From Dallia pectoralis (Eukaryota; Chordata; Actinopteri; Esociformes; Umbridae), in assembly GCA_029465975.1 (NCBI GenBank), contig CM055760.1, forward strand, positions 3,565,053-3,629,052: a stretch of DNA of 64,000 nucleotides, in the 5' to 3' direction. Both the position numbers and the translations under genes were made by a program. The notes beneath the pieces were generated by a model. That model did not search any database. It was given only the letters and a program-made list of their open reading frames with translations, and was not told the DNA's origin. The stretch's first letter is position 1, and each line of letters starts with the position of its first letter. Positions 60,701 through 64,000 of this stretch are shown here, piece by piece.

Positions 60701-61291
60701 ACATTGTTTTTAATTATGCCTAGCATGTTTTTCTCCCAAAATATTGCAGGAAGACACTGAATAAATATCTCCCAAAAATATGAATACATACTATATTTGA
60801 TGTGTCCTAAAATATACGAAATGATGCCAAATATCACAGTTGCTTCACGTTTACTGTTGCATCTTACAGGCATTATTCGTTTTAATAAAATGCATTTTAC
60901 TTACTGTCCATCTTTAACCCTTCCAGATCCCTTCCATTCGGGTTTGTACAGTGACATAAAGGGCGAGGACAGCAGATTCAACTGGCTCCATAGTCTGAAC
61001 CAGGCAGCAGATCAGCCATTCCAGTTCTCATCCTCCACTTCCCTGGCGGACCTCATAATCCTAGGTGGAGGCGAGAACCAAAGGGGGTCTGTGACGGACG
61101 TCGAACCCAGTATAGAGCTCCAAAACCATGCATCTGAGTTGGAAGGAGTGATGGGACCTGGAGGGCCAGACAGGAGTCGAAGCGTCAACTGGCCACGCCG
61201 CGTCCGGCGAAAGAGGAACTTTTCCGTGGGCGTAGCGGGCATGTGTTGTAACCTTGGCTGCACAAAAAATGATATTGGCCGTCTTTGCTGA
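57536..61291 (+). CDS. rln: rln, relaxin precursor (RLN3-like teleost relaxin)
   Basis: A secreted peptide hormone of the insulin/relaxin family that acts on RXFP receptors. Two exons, 57536-57719 and 60927-61291, join in phase 1 to 182 residues. Signal peptide about 1-24. The B chain contains YGVKLCGREFIRAVIFTCGG with Cys36 and Cys48, the receptor-binding R-x3-R-x2-I (Arg38, Arg42, Ile45) and Trp53, then Arg-Arg. The C peptide runs to the furin-type site RRKR (155-158). The A chain 159-182 has the Cys-Cys-x3-Cys-x8-Cys pattern. The B chain is nearly that of relaxin-3, but the position beside plgrkt matches the RLN1/RLN2 locus of mammals, so I call it rln, not rln3. ATG 57536 is favoured over ATG 57542 because it is first after the TATA box; either gives a signal peptide. 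Confidence 0.93.
57980..58493. mobile_element. palindromic MITE, 514 bp, in rln intron
   Basis: Inverted ends atggaagaccaaacctga and tcaggtttggtcctccat. The arms stay self-complementary inward to a centre near 58270 (ttcagccatagcaatcaag opposite cttgattgtaatggctgaa). The flanks cggacagt and aggacagt form an 8-bp target duplication with one mismatch, suggesting hAT-driven movement. It is non-coding and AT-rich, and would form a long hairpin. Confidence 0.75.
58990..59930 (-). mobile_element. Tc1-like transposon relic 1 in rln intron
   Basis: Read on the plus strand it shows the complement of a Tc1 transposase gene: gggcgagccactaaaggacattcactt, ggctgtgtgcttt, gccactgagaagcagcccca, aaaggcctgattgatggagtg, ccctcattaaccaa, gtcttggtggttccaacc. 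It is strongly decayed, with no usable frame. Confidence 0.8.
59970..60690 (-). mobile_element. Tc1-like transposon relic 2 in rln intron
   Basis: A better preserved, internally deleted Tc1 copy, coding direction minus. Plus-strand words include gggctctggctt, gatgaaccttcgccccagt, gcaggttttcatcaaggat, catccccacagcataatgctgccacc, ttcaggccaaagagttcaat and, near the end, aaagggtctgaatacttatt. It directly follows relic 1 in the same orientation. Confidence 0.85.
60927..61291 (+). CDS. rln: rln exon 2 (C peptide, A chain)
   Basis: Acceptor cccttccag, then DPFHSGLYSDIKGED onward to the RRKR cleavage site, A chain NFSVGVAG-MCCNLGC-TKNDIGRLC and TGA. 365 nt; no frameshift. The codon split across the intron is Asp. 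Confidence 0.93.
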
Positions 61292-61864
61292 GACTGGGGC
61301 AGTGGGCTGATCGATCGGTGGTTGTGATGGGGGTGACGCATGTAGAAGGCTAGAGGCCAAAAGGCATCGACGCATCAAACCATTTGAATATAGTCAAGTA
61401 GGAGGGAATTTCAACTTCTTTGGCGAATCCTTTCAGTTTAAGTCATCAGGTTTATGTTAAGTCCCACCCACTTGACTACATTAGAATGACACAGGCCATT
61501 GAACGGGTAATATTGTCATACTGGGTTATACAAAGACATGTGTATCCTCTAATCTTCTCTATCAGATTAACAAACGATCAGGCTGCTCCATCTGACCACT
61601 AACTTTGTGTTATTGGACAGAAGGTAAAAAGCATGCGGTTTCCAATGTACTTCATTAACTTGTAATGCAGTGATTTCAACACAAGCCAGCTGTGCACACT
61701 TGTATTATATGAGGCCAATTGTTTGTCATTCATTGTCAAATTTCTTTCCTGCACAAACTGTTCTTCATCGCTAAAGGACGAATGATAATAGACTATGGAA
61801 AAAACAACCCCACTAAGAATAATCCCCGATTAAGATGCTGTAAAAATGTTCAGTGTATGTAAAT

Positions 61865-61878
61865 AATAAAGTAATAAA
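61865..61878 (+). terminator. rln: polyadenylation signals of rln
   Basis: Two AATAAA hexamers (61865-61870 and 61873-61878) about 575 nt after the rln stop codon, preceded by tgtgt/tgta-rich sequence. They likely mark the transcript end. Confidence 0.5.
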
Positions 61879-61879
61879 A

Positions 61880-64000
61880 TATCAATATAAATTATATTTT
61901 GGGAAATCACATTCAGTTCAAAGTTCTCACCCAAAAGATGTCACCCAATTGATGGAAAAGTATTATATCTATATAATTATGCTTGGAAAGAACTCATTGG
62001 CTCATTAAATCCAATTACTGGCCATAGCCACACTCGGCAGTTACCTTGTTTACAGAAGCAGACCGCATGGAAACACGTGTGCTCATTTTATTTTTTTTAC
62101 CTTGATCTCCCTTGATTTTATAAATATTTCTTCACACAAACTATTCTCCTGTTTGCCGAATAAACACAAACAACAAGTTTACCTGTACCAAGCCAATTGC
62201 GTAGTCAGCAAGAAGACAATCCAATCAAGCAGACAAACTAATCATTATTCACACTTACACAGGTCGTTACCAATGTTAATAACGATGTAGTAGTACCAGA
62301 GGGGATTTTCATACAGCTGGTATTTCACAGGGAAACCACATGTTGCCTCAAAGCTAGAACTCTAATTGTACTATTATTTGACTGTAACCCTACTGGTAAT
62401 TGACATTGTGATGTCACCAGTGGAGTCTGAGAGGCGTGCAGGACATCTGTGCAGGACACCTGTGCAAGACATCTGTGCAAGACATCTGTGCAAGACATCT
62501 GTGCAATACATCTATGCAAGACATCTGTGCAAGACATCTATACAATACATCTATGCAAGACATCTATGCAAGTGGTTGTTATGCCTAAAATACATTGATG
62601 GACTGATAGTAGTTTGACATGAAAATAGGTGGCGTCTCAGTTTCCAACCATCAGTCTTAAAACCTTGAGGCAGAAGATGACTTACATAAAAATTGCATGG
62701 ATACTTCATATAAAAAAATCAAACAAAGCATAAAAAAATATTTCAGACCATCTTTATAATTACAAAACTTTTGAAATAGCTGATATTTTACAATCAAATT
62801 AGACTAAGGATTATTATTCCAAGTCAACTCCAACACATTTACATTCAACCTGAAAACAAAAGTAAAAACTTTGTGTAATAACAAAGACCATACTAACAAT
62901 TAAAAAAAGCCCTCTTCATTATATTTATATATTATAAAAACTGACAGAGGAAATGGTAATGTCCATTTTCTGATGCTGCGACTTCTTCAGGAGAATTGCA
63001 GTATTCATGTTCCAGTAAGCTCAGTGGATGAGATGATTACCCAATACCACAACGTGGACAACTGGGACAGCCAGACGATCATCCCAAATGCAGTTTACCG
63101 ATCAATTCCTTTACTCAATTACTATTTAATCTCAGATCCATATATCGATGTTCCAACAAAGCAGGATCTCCTATAATGATATAATAATGATCACATGCGG
63201 TGTCTGATTAATACACACAGCATACTCATCATCATAAGATTTTAGAAAATACCGCTTAGCAAGTCCCTCTAGGTGGCCAAGCGTCCAATAGATTAGCAGG
63301 TACTCAGAGACAACGATGAATGTGGTCACCGGGTCACCCAATGCGCATAACATCTCTCATCAGTTTACCCATCCATATATTTGATGACTCTAGAAGCAGT
63401 CTTCATCAGTTTATCCATCCATATATTTGATGAGTCTAGAAGCAGTGCTGGATACTTCAATATTTTGTTATTTTGGCTAAAGTCAAACAAATAATTAGTG
63501 CCTGTAACTAATCGAAAGCGAGTTAGTTGGTCACTTGTCGACTTTCAAAGCAACACTACCTAAATAATGTTATACACATAAGTCAAAGGCGTTTGATTAA
63601 TCTTTTGGCTTTTAGATAAGTGTGCATTCTGCCATCTACTGTATGAAATAGCAACAGTTCCATCAACTTCCTCATTGAAGTTATACGTTATTATACACTT
63701 GAGTTGGCTCATGTTGCTACTGTAGAGATGCGTTTGGGCTCATTCAACAGGCTTTTGCGAGGCACAATTTCTCTGGTTCTGAAAACAGCTGGCTACTACT
63801 GACAAAAACACCCAGTGGTTAGTTTACCTAAGAAAATGCCAAATACTCCTTTCATTTGTCATTTGCCAGGAAATAGAAAATTACAAAACACTGAGATCCC
63901 TGAAAATCCTTAACTGCTGGTGTCAGTGTCCTCGATGCTGCTGTTAGTACAGAAATACAGTATGTCACAGGCGCTACATTTACCTTGTTCTGAACTCAAA
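61880..64000. other. intergenic, no recognised gene
   Basis: Contains a 13-bp repeat (62446-62575) and a duplicated 46-bp segment at about 63357-63449 (ccatccatatatttgatga core, twice). In mammals insl6 and jak2 lie on this side; I see neither within the window. Confidence 0.6.
62446..62575. repeat. 13-bp minisatellite, about 10 copies
   Basis: Units of caagacatctgtg with tatg and aatac variants. The open frames over it, on both strands, are repeat translations. Confidence 0.9.

Noticed and set aside
57536..61291. Naming the relaxin gene rln3 or insl5
   Set aside because: The B chain favours relaxin-3, but the location beside plgrkt is the RLN1/RLN2 locus, and teleost rln is known to look RLN3-like. 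The B chain lacks the INSL5 pattern.
62973..63176. Possible exon of a neighbouring gene (insl6 or jak2 expected on this side)
   Set aside because: The 67-residue frame shows no resemblance to either family and no matching splice phase.

Overview
The window looks like a teleost fish genome. It has intron-rich genes with GT/AG splice sites, long introns, many Tc1-like and hAT DNA-transposon relics, fish-type LINE fragments and large minisatellites. The Tc1 density and one short repeat motif near 5450 resemble salmonid or pike DNA, but that is an impression only. All four real genes are split, so the longest continuous open frames are almost all spurious.

The genes reproduce the neighbourhood of human chromosome 9p24.1 with the same relative orientations: ric1 (minus, only exons 1 and 2 present, at 12867-12727 and 5273-5166, continuing off the left edge), a PD-L1/cd274-like immune checkpoint ligand (minus, 32862 to 27823), plgrkt (plus, complete, 37627-55521, 149 aa ending in lysine) and relaxin rln (plus, complete, 57536-61291, 182 aa). 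cd274 and plgrkt are head to head.

Layout. 1-12726: ric1 introns with microsatellites, minisatellites and two hAT relics (7427-8189, 9256-10393). 12727-13400: ric1 first exon and CpG-rich promoter. 15280-22188: a nearly perfect 3.45 kb tandem duplication carrying a Tc1 relic. 22258-27060: a Tc1 MITE, a GC-rich minisatellite, LINE fragments and another Tc1 relic. 27589-33808: cd274, whose two main introns hold a 22-bp (about 80 copies) and a 32-bp (about 23 copies) array. 37627-55521: plgrkt, whose 16.2 kb first coding intron holds a 28-bp array (about 104 copies), a 15-bp array (36 copies), a hAT element with a perfect 8-bp target duplication, and a 3.1 kb array of 52-bp units. 55522-61880: rln with its promoter, and an intron holding a palindromic MITE and two Tc1 relics. 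61880-64000: no recognised gene.

Main observation: the IgV exon of cd274 carries one extra base (32339-32340) exactly at the conserved F-strand cysteine. Shifting frame there recovers the cysteine, the ADYK G-strand motif and a correctly phased splice donor. The gene is therefore mis-assembled, polymorphic or broken here. RIC1 (Golgi RAB6 GEF), PLGRKT (plasminogen receptor), PD-L1 (T-cell inhibition) and relaxin share no pathway; their grouping is ancestral synteny.
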